Shown here piece by piece: positions 9,589-22,500 of a DNA stretch of 64,000 nt. The position numbers and the translations under genes are program-made. The first letter of the stretch is position 1; each line of letters starts with the position of its first letter. The notes under the pieces are model-generated. The model was not told the DNA's origin and did not search any database. It saw only the letters and a program-made list of their open reading frames with translations. Origin of the DNA: Scenedesmus sp. ARA3 (lineage: Eukaryota; Chlorophyta; Chlorophyceae; Sphaeropleales; Scenedesmaceae); the NCBI GenBank assembly GCA_004335835.1, contig RWJK01001368.1, positions 49,266 to 113,265 of the forward strand, read 5' to 3'.

Positions 9589-12500
9589 ATGAGTATGTCC
9601 TTGAGGCAGCGCGTGGAGGAGGGACATAGGAAAGCAGCAGAGACATCAGTTGCTGCAAGGGCCTGTGCCCTGAGATATGTAGAGTTTTGCGAAGACCGCA
9701 GAGCTTGCTTGGAGCTGGTGAAGCAACATGGTCTAAGCCGAGGCGTTGTTGAGTATGAAAGGGCTTTGCTCAGGCTGGAACAGCAGAGCACCAGGGTCAG
9801 GGCAGCGTTCAAGCTAGGTAAGCTGCTCAGGAGCTTGGGCGCACAGGCTCTGGCTAAATAAGTCCATCAGCACCTGATGTCAATCCACACTATGTCTCTA
9901 TGCAGACAAGACTGGGTCTGATGTCAGCAACAGCCAGGATGACCAACAGCAACAGCCTGAGCCCCAGGAGCTGCGCACTGCAGTGGCAGAATCGACCTGC
10001 CTTTCAGCTGCAGCAGCAGCACCAGCAGCAGCCCCTGGTCTCAGCAAACTGTCGACGCCAAAGCCTGCACCGCCGCCTCCCCCGCCACCTCCTCCGGGCA
10101 GCAAGGTAGCTACTGCTGCAGCAGCTGGCAAAGCCAACTCGAGCAGCAACAACGGCAGCTCTGGCCAGCGTCGCCCAGCACCTGCTCCACCCCCGCCTCC
10201 GCCACCCCCACCACCGCTGCGGCAGCAGCAGCAGCAAGGGCGGGCAGCACCTGCTGCTCTGCCCCCTCCTCCACCCCTGCCCCCAGCGGGCTTCAAAGCA
10301 GCAGCAGCAGCAGCAGGTGGCCCCAAGCCACCGCCACCACCACCGCCACTTCCCGGCGCTGCTGGTGCAGCCAACGCAGCAAAAGCAGCAGCAAACGGCA
10401 GCACAGCAGCAGCAGTGCGGCGGCAGACAGCGCCCACAAAGCAGCCACCGCCGCCGCCGCCGCTCCCTGGCAGCATCAAGCGCCCGCTGCCTGCTGGTGC
10501 TGGTGCCACGGAAGGCATGCACTCTCTTGCAGCAGTAGCAGCTGCAGCAGCTGCCACAGCTGCAGCGGCGGCAGCAGCCAATGACCACAGCAGCAGCAGT
10601 AGTGCAGCAGCTGGCAGCAGCAGTCCTTCTGCGGAGCCTGCTGCTGCTGCTGCTGCTGCTGCTGGCAGCGCGTGCGGCAGCAAGCTGAAGAGGCTGCATG
10701 TCGATCCTGTGCCCAGCCACAAGCTTCCTGCAGGATCCTTCTGGAGGGTGGCAGACCCAGTGGGCAAGGAGTTCAAGGGTGAGGCCTTGCACTGCAAGGA
10801 TTGCACAACAGCATGTGTTTGCGCTGCTTTGGGTGCATGTGGTGCATGCCAGGGTCAGTGATGAATCATGCCAGCCATGTTGTGGGTGTCAAGTCATGCT
10901 TGTACGGTGCTGCACCCAACTCCATCAGGCATCTTGTGCTGCTGCTGCTGCTCCTGCTGCTGCTGCTGCTGCTGTTAGACTCCATGGAGTACCTGCTGCG
11001 GGCCATGTTCAGCGACGTGCCTCGCCGCCATCACCAGCACCAGCACCACCGCAGCAGCCCGCGCAACGCAGCAGCCGCTGCAGGCGGCGCGGCAGAGGGT
11101 GCCGGGCCCGAGGGTGCTGCTGCTGCGCCAGCAGCCGCGGAGGTGGTGACATGTGTGTCTGAGAAGCGCGCGCTGCATGTGGAGGTGGCGCTGAAGAGGC
11201 TGCGCATGCCGCCTGCTGCGCTGGCTGCTGCCATCAACCTGCTCAACACAGAGCAGCTCAAGGTGGGCAACGGGCCGCTGGGTGCTGCTGCTGTGTTTGT
11301 CTGGACAGTGTGACACTGGGTGACAAATGATGTGCGTGCTGCGCAAGTAGCCTCGTGCTGAAGGGCACTTTTTTGCAGTCAGTGCTCCACTGCGTTGTGC
11401 TTGTTTCTGTGGCACCTCTCATTGTTGACATGCGGTGTGGTTGCTGCTGCTGCTGCTGCTGCTGCTGGTGCGTGCAGCCTGACGACATGGCGACCATCCG
11501 CAGCATCCTGCCCAAGCCTGAGGAGCTGCAGGCAGTGCGGGACGCAAAGCAGGAGGCAGAGCAGAAATTCGCAGCAGCAACGGGCAACAGCCCACGCACG
11601 CCAGCAGCAGCTGCTGCGGGCGCTGCTGCAGCTGCTGTGCCCGTCACTCCCAGCACGCTGTCACCGCGGCTGGGCATTGTGGAGGCTGCCTTTCATGCGC
11701 TGGGCGGTGTGGAGCTGCTGCAGGCCAAGATGCGCGCCATGGAGTATAGGTGAGGGCGGCACGCCTAGCCAGCTGGCTGGTTCACTGGCTGGCTGGCTTG
11801 GCGGGTCCCCATCATCAGTGCTTGCAGGAATCTACTGGCGAGTTGGGGCAAGTGTGCAGCTTGCCCACACAGTTCAGCATGATGCTCGAACCCTTTGCTT
11901 GCCTCAGTTCTCAGCTCAGCAGCTTGACAACCGTGATATGATAGGCTGTGGCCGCTTTGCTTATGCGCTGTGTGGCTGCTGCGGCCGCCAGGAGCCACCA
12001 CCATGGGCTGCTGTCCTGCTTGCGCCCGCGCTGCGGTAGCTCAGCTGCCTGTTGGTCCACTGCAAGGTGTGCTAACACTCTCGCCTGCTGTCCTGTGGCT
12101 GCACTGCAGGTATGACGTGGATGCTGTAGCGAGCATGGTGTCCGACTACACCGCAGACATTGGGCGCTCGCTGGACGCGCTGCGCCTGAGCGGCTCGCTG
12201 CAGTACCTGCTGGCCTTTGTGCGCGACGTGGCCAACACCATGAACCGTGCGGGGCCAAAGGGCCCACTGGAAGGCTTCAAGCTGGAGAGCCTGGCGCGGC
12301 TGCAGGTAGGAGCAGCGCGGCTGTCACGTGGCGGTGTGTGCGTCCTGCAGCTGATGCGAGCTGGGTGCTGTTGAGTGGGGCGGGGCACATGCAGCCCTGC
12401 TGGAGCCCATCTAGGGCGAGTGCACAACTGTACCTGCTGGCTTATGGCCGCGTGCTTACTGCTGCTGCTGGTAGCCCGCAGGCGGCTGCAGGTGGCGCCA

Positions 12501-14422
12501 GCAGCACGGGCGATCGCAGCGAAGCTCCACGAACTCCAGCAGTTGGCGGTGCCAGCAGCAGCGATGGAGCAGGCGGCAGCAGCAGCAGCAGTATTGCCAG
12601 CCACAACACATATGTTGCCAGGCTGAGCGAGCTGCTGGAGAGCAGCGCGCCCAAGGTCGACCTCCTGCAGCGGCAGCTGGAAGATGTGATCACCAAGTTT
12701 AGGTGGATTGCTGAGTACTACAGCGAAGATGTGAAGGGCCAGGCATGGAAGCAGCAGCCGGTGTCCTTCCTGACACACTTCCTGGAGCTGCTGGATGCTA
12801 TTGCATCGACCATGAAGGACTCTGGCCGCCTGGCGCGTGTGACGGCGATGCTTGCAGACTACGTTGAGACGCAGAAGTCATGGCACCAGCAGCAGGCAGA
12901 GCAGCAGGCGCAAGCACAGCTGCAGGAGCTCGCGGCAGCTGAAGCACGTGCTGTGCAGCAGGCAGCGGAGGATGAGGAGGAGCGCTCGCGGCAGGCCCTG
13001 CTGCAGCAGCAGCAGCAGCTGCTGCGAGAGCATGCAGCGAGTGAGCTGCTATGGCACAAAGCTGGCAACCGTGCTGGCAGTAGCTCCAGCAGCAGCAGTG
13101 GTGATGCTGAGGATGATGAGCAGCAGCAGCACCTGTTGCTTGACCAGCACCGGCACAATAGTAGAAGCCACTCATCTGCTCGCAGTTCTGCCGAAGCCGC
13201 TCAGTTGCTTGTTGAGGATTCGTTCCAGCAGATCAAACAGCAGAAGCCTCCGTGTGTGCCGCTGCTGCGGCTCAGCAGCGGTCAGACAACAGCATCTGGT
13301 GCAGCAGCTGCAGCAGCAGCTGGCAGCAGCAGTACAGCAGGTGTAATGCCTGAGCTGTCTTGGGGCTCTGATATTGGTGCTGCTGGTCTTGCTGGTGGCA
13401 GTGATGGCATGCTTGGTGACACCAATGATGATGCTGGCGATGGCGTGCCAGGTGCAGGTGATGACTTGCAGCTTGCAGATCATCATCAACAGGAGCAGCA
13501 GCAGTTGCTGCAGGAGCTGCGGTATGGCAGCCCGCTGCGACAGCCGGTGTTTGCTGAGCAGCATGAAGCAGCAGCGGCAGGAGAGGGTCAGGGTGAGCTG
13601 CGCAACGCTGATGCAGCAGCCCACAGCACGCTGCTGCTTGCCGCCAGCTGGAGTCCCAAGCGCAGCGCAGGAGTGCATGGCAGCGGGGAGTCTCCCCTGA
13701 CCAGGCGTGCTGAGGAGAGCAGCAGCAGCAGCAGCGCAGGAGGTGGCTTGAGTGTACTATATAGCCCTCAGCAGGCCAGCAGGCTCGCAGGGGCAGCAGC
13801 AGGCTCAGCGAGTCAGCGGCGCGCGGCACAGACAGCGATGAGCAGGAGCCTTGACAGCAGCATGTTTGCTGCTGCGTTTGCTGGCAGCGGCGCGCATGGC
13901 ACGGCTCATCGTGTCAGCAGCGGCGGCGGCAGCAGCAGCAGCAGCAGCAGCAAGCCTCCGGCTGGCGGCCAGGCGCGCGGCCAGCCTCAGCAGAAGCTGG
14001 GCCTGCGTCAGCCGTGGCGGCCGGCTGGGCAGGGGCTGGCTGCCACGCCAGGTGGCAGGAAGTGGACGCAGCAGGATGCACAGCTGGCACAGGAAGCTGC
14101 TGCAGCAGCTGCGGCAGCTGCAGCTGCTGTTGCACGGCCCGGGTCGTCGAGTCCAGCTTTAGTGGGTGCTGGGAAGCCATCCCTGCAGCAGCAGCGGCTG
14201 GATGCACTTCGGCTGCGCAGCAAGCCCAGGACGCCTGAGCCTGGCAAGCAGCAGCAGCAGCGGCAGCTTGCAGGGTTAGCAGGTGCGCCAGCTAGTGGGG
14301 CAGCTGGTCTGCAAGCGCCGGACAGCGGTAGCAGTGGGGTGGATGTAGCAGGTAACCAGCGTGACAGGCTGGCGCTTCTGCTTAGCAGCATAGATAGTGC
14401 TAGTGAGCTTTGTGACGACTAG
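9589..14422 (+). CDS. Formin (FH1-FH2 actin nucleator)
   Basis: Formins bind profilin-actin through Pro-rich FH1 segments and nucleate or elongate actin filaments with a dimeric FH2 domain. Exons: 9589-9817, 9906-10778, 10979-11262, 11478-11749, 12110-12305 and 12482-14422, all GT-AG and in phase, about 1,264 residues. Residues 1-76 form a charged helix (for example LRYVEFCEDRRACLELVKQH). Residues about 105-270 are FH1 with at least five polyproline runs. FH2 runs about 335-750: it opens KLKRLHVDPVPSHKLPAGSF and continues through SILPKPEELQAVRDAKQEAE, LLAFVRDVANTMN and GFKLESLARLQ, then KFRWIAEYYSEDVKG. The usual Trp after LH is Val, and the GNYMN motif is degenerate (ANTMN). A tail of about 500 residues is low-complexity Ser/Gln/Ala. 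No GBD/FH3 or PTEN-like N-terminus is seen. The first exon could be preceded by others, since the start at 9589 (or 9595) rests only on an in-frame ATG. Confidence 0.88.
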
Positions 14423-15056
14423 TGCAGTGTGGTGGTCGTAGAGCAGCAGCACAGAAGGTCGGGGGTAGCATAGCCAGCAGGATGTTTAGTGAGGTGATTA
14501 TCTTGCCTCTGTGCCTGTGGCGCATCGGCCAGCACGCAGGCGTGTAGCAGCAAGCTTGTTGCTTGCTGCCCAATATTGGATTTATATGTGTAGTGAAGTA
14601 TTGCTGGTATGCAATGCCAGCATCAGGTCTCCGCCGCTCATGGTCGTGGACTGATTATTGGTTTGAAGGTCCGAGGGTCCTGCTGCCGTGGCTGGACCAG
14701 TGTGCACACAGAGCCCCTGGCACTGAGCTGAGGCAGCGCAGCGCACATTGGTGCCATACATACACCATGTGAGATTCTGTCTGATCATATAGGGAGGCTG
14801 CCTTACTTATCATCTCATCTTGTGGAATATGAAAATGCAGCAGGGGTGTTGGTAACATTGTACTCGTCAGACATGCCTGTGGGTGTGCAGCATCTTGCAG
14901 CTCACGTGTGTAATTGGAAGAAGGTTCCACAAAGTGCTTCATTCTCACGTTCATTGCTGCCTGTGTAGCCCAAAGACACACCCTTCTTCGCGATCGTGCA
15001 AGCAGAGTAGCGTCTTGAACTCGCTTGACCGCGTCGTTCCCGCTTCCCCTGCCACA
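14423..15056 (+). other. Formin 3' region and MYND-gene 5' region
   Basis: A tandem plus-strand intergenic spacer. It is TG-rich after the formin stop and holds a TGTAA motif at 14909-14913 that could serve as polyadenylation signal. The bases just before 15057 are C/T-rich and end CACA before the ATG, a good initiation context. No other gene is visible. Confidence 0.45.
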
Positions 15057-15654
15057 ATGGCTCCTAAAGGCCGGAGCGCAGTGTGGAGCCACCTGAAAGT
15101 GCAGCAGGCTGTAGATGAGCTGTCAGCAGCAGCCAATGACCTCACACAGCAGCAATCTGGCAAGATCGCGGAGCTCATCGACTACCTCAAGACCGGCATA
15201 CCCACTATACCCGCCTTTGGCGACTTGCTGTGGTCAACCCCTGTGCTGAGCGTGCTGCTCTCTGTGGTCACTGCACGCATGCAGCGGCAGGACTTGAGAC
15301 AGCAGGAGCTGCCCTTGTTCTGGGAGGTTTGCATTGGCTTGACGCAGTGTATTGGGGGCTGGCAAGGCCTCTCAATGGTGAATCCTGGCTTCTTTGGCAG
15401 AGAGCCGTCCCTGGAGCAGCAGCTGGTAACTGCAGGTAGGGCGTCTGTGCCAAAACCGCAAGCTCCTTATGGCGTGGCATGGTTGTGGTACTGCTCACCT
15501 GATATGAGTGTCCCAGCAGATTGTCCTGCGTGCCAAGTGCTTGCTGCAAGCGTAGCTACAAGACAGTTTGATCAAGTACTTTGGCCTGCTGGCATGACTT
15601 GCCGGCCTTCTGCCAGCGCTGGCGAAGACTGCTGCCAGCCTGACCATCGCTCTG

Positions 15655-15698
<44 letters not shown>

Positions 15699-18600
15699 CG
15701 TGCCAGAAACAATGAAGCATTACGATGTGCAAGACTGCCTGCGACTCAGCTGTGCAGTGCTGCACACCTGGAAGATCGTGCCCATGATGCTGCAGCAGCG
15801 GGGGTCGGCACTCATCCAGCCCAGCCTCCTGCAAATGACACAGCTTGCCATGGCCACACTGCGCGCAAGTGTAGCCACAGCTCCCAGCACGCTGAGCAGC
15901 AGGAACAGGTTCAGCAGAAGCAGCGGCAGCACGCTAGAGACCATCAGCCTGCATGAGAACGCCGTGAAGCAGGCGGCTGGCACAGGCTCAGTGCTGGCAA
16001 CAGCACTCGGGCATGGCATCATGACAGACACAGCAGGCGTGCGGCAGCAGCTGCAGCAGCATGCGGAGCTGCTGGTGCTGCTGCTGGCCAATGTGGCAGC
16101 CATGGCCAGCCAGAGGTACTACCAGAAAGATGGCAAGACGATTGTGCAGACAGGCAGCCAAACAAGCAGCAGGAGCAGCAGCAGCAAGGCCTCAAGTAGC
16201 AAGGCCGCGCAGTCAAGCACCCAGCAGCGCAAGCGGGAGTTCCCCGCCCTGCACAAGCGGCTGTTTGCGGCGCTGGGCTGTGCTAACGCTGGCGAGGTGC
16301 TAGGGGCGCCAGAAGATGAGACCAGCGCAGAAGCAGCAGTGGAAGGTGCAGCGCAGGCCTGCAGCATGGCGTGCACTGCGCTGCAGCTGCTGGGTGATCC
16401 TCAAATTGCGGCTGAGCTGAGCATCAGCAGCGCGCGGCAGGAGGTGCAGCAGCAGCAGCAGCAGCAGCAGCAGTGGTGCCAGCTGCTGAAGCCTGAGGTC
16501 TGCCTGGGGCTGCTAGATGCCACCACGCAGCTGCTGCTGCTGCAGCCGGACTTGGCAGTTGCAGACTCAGCGCTAGCGATGGTGTTCCAGGCGTGCAGCA
16601 ACACCTGTGCCGCAGCAGAGCAGCACCGGTGGCAAGACGCGCTCTGGACGCCTGCGTCTGCAGTCGACTGCATGCGCAAGTTGCTGACGCAGCTGGTGCC
16701 TGCAGTGCAGCACAGCCTGCAGGCTGGCAGCAACAGGCGTGAGGGGCGCAGGGGGCGTGTTGAGCAGGAGAGTGCAACACGCTACGGGCTTGGCCGGCTG
16801 CTGACTGTTGTGGCACTGATGGGTGAGCTGCGGAGAGCTGGCAAAACCAACAGCTCACGACCTGCTCGTGTGCTTCAATGCATCTCTTGTAGCTCCAGCT
16901 GCGTGCTCTTTGGCCTAGCTGTGCTTCAAGCCTTTGAGCTGCCACTGCTGATTGGGGTTTGTTCCTTCCTGGTTGATCAAACCGTGCACTGGTGTCCTGC
17001 CCTGGTGCTGCCCTGCGTGGCTTGCCCGCCGCTGCTGCAGCTGATGACGTCCTGCTGGTGCCTGTGGTGTGTGCTGACCTAGCCGGCACAGCAGCAGCCT
17101 TTGAAGCAGCACTCAGGTGCCAGTGCAGAGCCAGCGATGCTGAGCTCGAGACCTTTGACGGCATGTCAATGGATGAGCTGCTGTATGCACTGCACAGGAT
17201 AGCGCACACCATCTCACTGGCAGCAGGGTTCAGCTTCAGCTGGTCGCAAGAGGCGCAACTGCAGGCCGTTGCTCCTGCAGCTGATGCAGCAGCTGCTGCT
17301 CGGGCACGTGAGGCGGCAGCAGCAGCGGCAGCAGCAGAAGAGGCTGCGCAGCTTATGCCGGACCCTGCACGTAGTCGAGCGGCGGCAGCAGCAGCCGAGG
17401 CGGCGACAGCAGCAGTAAAGCTGGCAAAAGCGGGCGCTCCACCTGCGCAGATTGCGGCGGCAGCCATTGAGCTGCATGGCCTGCTGACGACGTGTTGCAA
17501 GTGTGCTGCTCATGTTTTTCAGTCGCCCGCCATGCAAGAGAACTTTGGGCTGGAGGTTGCTACAACAGCCAACACCACCCGGGCTGCAGCAAAGGCAGTG
17601 TTCAGCAAGCTGCGCGAGGCTGATCCTGCTGCTGATGCAGCGCCATGGGTGGCGCTGGTGGCGCGCTGCATGCAGCTGTCTGGTGCCGCACTCGCAGCGG
17701 CAGTGCTGACGCTCGACTCTGCTGAGGTGAGCTTTTCAAGTGGTGGTGCCCTGCTCCAAAACTTAAAGAAGCTCTAAGTCAGCATAGTGTCTGTGTTACT
17801 CAGCAGCTGCTGCATAGGTTGGTGTTGGCGTGAACATCAAATTTCCTCGCGTTGCAACTGCTGAGTGGCACATGAATCTGTCTAACTTCTGCCTGCTGGC
17901 GCCGCACTCTGCTGCTGCTGCTGCTGCATGCTGACTGCACAGCTGCAGGAGAACAACCAGCGGCCTCCTGTGATGCAGGACCTGTCACATATTCTGCAAA
18001 GAGAGCTGGATGATGTGGAGTGGCTGGTGCAGCACATGCAGGCTGTCAGCAGCAGCGGCAGCAGCAGTGCCAGCAGCAGCAGCAGCAGCGGAGTCACAGG
18101 AGCAACTGCCAAGGAGCTGCAGCAGCTGCAGGAGCAGCAGGAGGAGCTTGAGCTAGGGCTTTGGAAGGCTGTCAAAGCCCTGCAGACCTGGTCAAACACT
18201 CCGGTTGTGACCGCTGCAGACCTCTTGCAGGAAGCCAGGCGGGAAGTCAAACCAGCTGTGGCACAGCAGCTCGAGGCGTTTGGGGCAGCAGTAGCAGCGC
18301 AGGTGCCAGTGAAGCTGTGCTGCAACAGGCCTGGCTGTTCCAACCTGGAGCAGCTGAGTGAGTCAGCGCTGGTGGGTGGCAAGGGCAACATCTGCAGCGG
18401 CTGCAAGCTGGCACGCTACTGTGGCAAGGACTGCCAGGTGCGATATGTGACACTATGCATTTTTCATAGGCATGATGTGGGCGCGAAGATGCTGGCACCG
18501 TTCATTATGGCAGTACACGAGGCGCCGCGTTCGTGTGGAAGTGCCCGGCTCGCATGCTGCTGGAGGTCATGCTGTTTTGCTTGATTGCTTGTGCGGCTTC

Positions 18601-18906
18601 ATTTTGATGCAGTTTGAGCAGGCGGGAGTAGGGGTGCACCCCTACTGAAGCACGTGCTTCAGAGTGTGTTGGCAGAGCACGCATGGGGCATGCACATAGG
18701 TTCATGGTCACGGCGCTGCTCTGATCCTGCACTGCACGAGCTCAAGTGATACAGCAGATAGTGCCGAAGGTTGTGCAGTAGTGTACTGCAGCACGCGGAG
18801 CTGACAACTCACTGCATCGTGTTCTGCTTGAATCTTCTTGCAGGTGCAGCACTGGAAGCAGCACAAGACCGCCTGCAAGAGGATGCAAGCTGCACGGGCA
18901 CGCTGA
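15057..18906 (+). CDS. MYND-type zinc-finger protein
   Basis: A 942-residue protein whose C-terminus is a MYND zinc finger, a protein-protein interaction module. Exons: 15057-15435, 15617-16822, 17041-17726, 17943-18437 and 18844-18906. The first acceptor (15617) is the least certain because a CAG array follows. The start MAPKGRSAVWSHLKVQQAVD has an A at -3. The long N-terminal part is helical and Ala/Gln/Leu-rich, with polyQ runs (residues about 141-153 and near 410) and no recognised enzyme motif; there is no SET domain. The finger at about 882-937 has the expected ligand spacing: CNRPGC, then CSGCKLARYCGKDC, then HWKQHKTAC, with the last pair supplied by the small final exon (21 codons plus stop). 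Large proteins ending in a MYND finger are a multigene class in green algae. The molecular partner cannot be inferred. Confidence 0.82.
15658..15696 (+). repeat. (CAG)13 polyglutamine tract
   Basis: Thirteen perfect CAG units in the second exon of the MYND gene, read as Gln. The tract lies 41 bases after the proposed 3' splice site, so the exact acceptor in this region is uncertain. Confidence 0.92.
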
Positions 18907-19556
18907 GAGGTGCTATTTTGGATATGATCCTGGGACTCAAGCCGGCGTGGCAGGAGTTCAGTGATCGATATGTTGTTGCTGCGGCACTGGCAGTCTTGCT
19001 GTGCGTGGCATCATGCAAGCGGATCTGCTTGCGCTGTTCAGGCATGTGTGGCTACCCAGTATGTGATTGGGTCGCTACTTGTCCTGCACGCATGTAAGCG
19101 ACCGAATTGCCCTGTGCAGGTTCCATGATATGCCTGCTGTCTTTGAACTCAATCAGTCAGCTGACACTGCAGTGTGAACAGCATGATCTGAGAGGAGTCA
19201 AGGGGGAGCCAGATCAGCCACGAAGCTGCTGCGGCACGCACAATGATAGTGACTTTGAACAAAATCGTTGCTGGATATTGCAACAGGAGTGCTCGGTCTG
19301 GTCAGGTCTGTCCCGGTCACGCACGTTATGCCAGAAACTCCACTGTAGACACATGGCTTCCTTGTGCGCAAATCACGGACCATTGGTATATTATTGATCA
19401 ACAGCACTGTTCTTGGCGTCGAGGTGACACAACGGCGCAGAATAGTGCGAAGACCGCCAAACTTTGTTTTGCATTCTGTCACGGTCTTGAGCGTTGATAA
19501 ATTGTGCAATATGGATTAAAAGATAAACTGTAAGCTTTTAAGCAGCGGCGAGCAGC
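18907..19556 (+). other. MYND-gene 3' region and next-gene 5' region
   Basis: No gene is seen. TGTAA occurs at 19093-19097, 187 bases after the stop, a plausible polyadenylation signal. Sequence from about 19480 to 19556 is A-rich compared with the rest of the window and leads into the ATG at 19557, consistent with a promoter or 5' untranslated region. Confidence 0.45.
19093..19097 (+). terminator. Candidate TGTAA polyadenylation signal
   Basis: TGTAA is the established polyadenylation signal of volvocine algae. Here it sits 187 bases after the MYND stop codon in an untranslated context. The five-base motif also occurs by chance, so support is positional only. Confidence 0.35.
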
Positions 19557-22500
19557 ATGAGCGGTGCTGTGGACGAGGGAGTCCTGGCAGATATACTGGA
19601 AACTGCAGGCCAGAGAGCTGAGGAAATAAGAGTCGAAATTGCCAGCTTGAAGGAAAAGACGGTATGTCGCTGGTTGTGATAGCTGGTTGAATGAGTACGG
19701 CAGCAGAATAGCCTGACATGTTGACCTGGCCTGCTCCTGCTCACCCTGTTGCTGTAGAAGAACAATGCTGTCACCGTGCCACAGCTGCTGAAGGGAGATG
19801 CCATCCCGGATGTGACAGAACCAGCTGAGGTGGGTTCAACTACAATGCAGCGCACAAGCCGGCAAACGCCTTTCAGTAATCAAGCAAGCACTACTTGTAC
19901 TGCTGCTGCTGTAGCAGCTCATACTGGCTGCGGCGCTGTTGTGCCCCATTACGAAGCTCTCATTCATGCAGCCTGCTAAGGCAAGAGTTACTTCTGCAAC
20001 TGCTGCAGGCAACCCGGCACGATGAGCCAGATGCCAGCCTGCAGTTCACAGTCAGCACACCCTCGGGAGAGCGCCAGGCGCCACCCAAAACAGAGGACGG
20101 CACAGACACAGAGGATTTGGAGCGAGTGCATGCGGCACTTAACAGCCCCATCCAGGTCTATGTACGATCATCAAACAACTTGGCAGCAGGCAGGCAGGGA
20201 GATGCGGCCGGCTGGCCCAGCAGCGCTGCTGATGTGGCGGGCGCTGGCATGAGTGATGCTGGGGGTGAAGCAGGGCAGCAGGCAGAGTCTGGCAGCTGGC
20301 AGGGGCTGTACCAAGGCATGCTGGGCAAGCTCAGCAACTCACAGTGAGTGGCCGGGGCGGGCTGAGGCCCTGGCAGCTGCAGCTGGTTGTCCTGCAAGAG
20401 TGTAGTGTGCTGCGTCTGCTGTGCTGCTACTGAAAAGAGGGTTTGAAATGCTTGACTGGCCAGCAGCTGTGACTGGAGCATGCGTAAGTAGAGGCATTGG
20501 CGAATACTTTAGCTGAGGGACATTGTGTGTTGCTATTTTGCAGGTCCACAGAGCAGCAGTGCGCCAGCAATGTAGCAGCCATCCTCAGATCAGCAGGCAT
20601 GGCGTCGGCAGTCGACAGCGCCAACTGCAATGCGCGGCAGCAGCACCTTACTTCCCCATTCGCCCACGACTGCAGTCAGGCAGCTGCAGTTGCGGCAGGT
20701 GCCATCACATCGCAGCACCAGGAAGAGGAGGCAGCAGCAGGAGCTTCGATCCTGCCCTCACCAGTACACGTGGTGGAGGTCCCTTACAGGGTTGGTGAGG
20801 GTGAGGCTGCAGCAGCAGGTGCTGCCCAGGCAGCGGCTGAGAACACAGGGGAATGGGCTCCACCATGGAGTCCACACTCACCCAGCAAGCCAGGCAGTGG
20901 CAGGAAGCCTGGCAGTGATGGTGGTGCTGATGGCTCATGCTCAGCTGGTGGGGCAGACGGCGCGGTCACTCCTAAGCGGCTGGTGGTGCCGCCGTCAGCA
21001 GCTGATCTGCCTGTGCAGGCGGTGCTTGATGAGCTTGATGAGCTGCTGTCCTGGAGCAGCAGGACGCCGACACACCACCAGCAGCAGCAGCAGCAGGGCC
21101 AGACGTTCGCACGCAGCGACAAGGCGGAAGGTGCAGAGGAGCAAGCCCTGAAGCAGCAGCAGCAGCAGCAGCAGGGTAACGCAGATGCTGCTGAAGTGAC
21201 AGCAGCCGCTGCAGGTGGAGAAGATGGTGGTGCTGCTGCAGGCGCCGATGAGGAAGAGGATTGGGTGCTGCGCTGGCTGCGCAGCCAGAAGGGCCACATG
21301 TCTCGCTGCAACAGCACCAGCTGCCTGCTGTCAGACGAGTTCACACAGCGCAGCGACCGCAGCAGCAGCTCCAGCAACAACAGCAAGATGAGGCGCTCCT
21401 GCAGCTTGCCGACTGAGGTAAGGCTGCTGCTGCTGTGTTGCGTTGGTTGGCAGCGTACACTTCTGCAACTGTGCCCCAGCCGCTGGGCGCATCAAAGAAC
21501 ACGCAACGTGCAGCACGTGGCCCGCTCCTGCTGTCTATCAGAATGCAATGATGCGGCCTAGCCTGTCTGCACAGTAGCTGGTGGCAGACAGGAAGTTGGT
21601 GGCAGCAGCTATCGCCCAACAGTTGAAGTTTGCTTGGAACCTAGGGCTCATGTGTCTCACACACACCCCTCCCTTGTCGTCTGCTGCCTGCTTTCAGCCG
21701 CTGTCAAGGGCCAGCATGTCTGCTGGCGGCCTGGAGGCTGCTGCTGCCTCTGGTGGTGGGGACGATGAGGGTGGGCTCAGGCACCACAAGCAGCAGCAGC
21801 ACGATGCCGACATCAAGGATGAGATCCTGGCACACCTCAGGCTGGTGGGTGGTCTTGAGGCCAGGGGGGCAGGCTGTGGCGGGGTTGTCTAAACAGCACG
21901 CTGCACGCACAAGCGCTGCAGTAGACACACCTAAGAGCAGGTTATGGATGCGTGCTGCTCCTGATCAGCAGAGTGCCCTTCCTCTGTCACATGACATGCT
22001 TCCGTTTTTATACAAAACATATGCTGAATGTTATACAAAACAACTGCTGGTTGTTACTTATGACTGCCTGCTGACCTTTATCATGTTGTTCCTGCAGGCT
22101 GCTGCCTTCCGGCCACGCGCCCGGGACAGCCCCAACAGCAGCCTGCCGCACCCCTGCACACCCCCAGCAGCAGGACCTGCAGCACCCGGCCCCTCCGCAG
22201 CTGCAGCCTCCTCTGCAGCAGCAGTGGCAAGCGCTGCTGCAGGCCCTCCTGCAGCTCCTGCAACGGGCGGGGCTGGTGAGGCCATGCCGCACGGTGTGAG
22301 CTTGGTGGACTGGGTGGGCAAGTACATTGGCGCGCAGCCTGTGTCAGCGGCACCCACGGGGAGCAGTGTAGAGGAGATAGATACAGACAAGGCACGGCTG
22401 CAGCTGCTGTGTGGTGGCGTGCTGGGCGAGGCAGCTGCGGCTGCAGGACCTCCAGCGAGCAGCAGCGTTAGCGCTGCAGCTGATGGATCAGGCCCAGGTA

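Noticed and set aside
9898..10806. 302-residue minus-strand Gly/Ala-rich ORF
   Set aside because: Exact complement of the formin polyproline FH1 region; the Gly runs are antisense of CCN codons.
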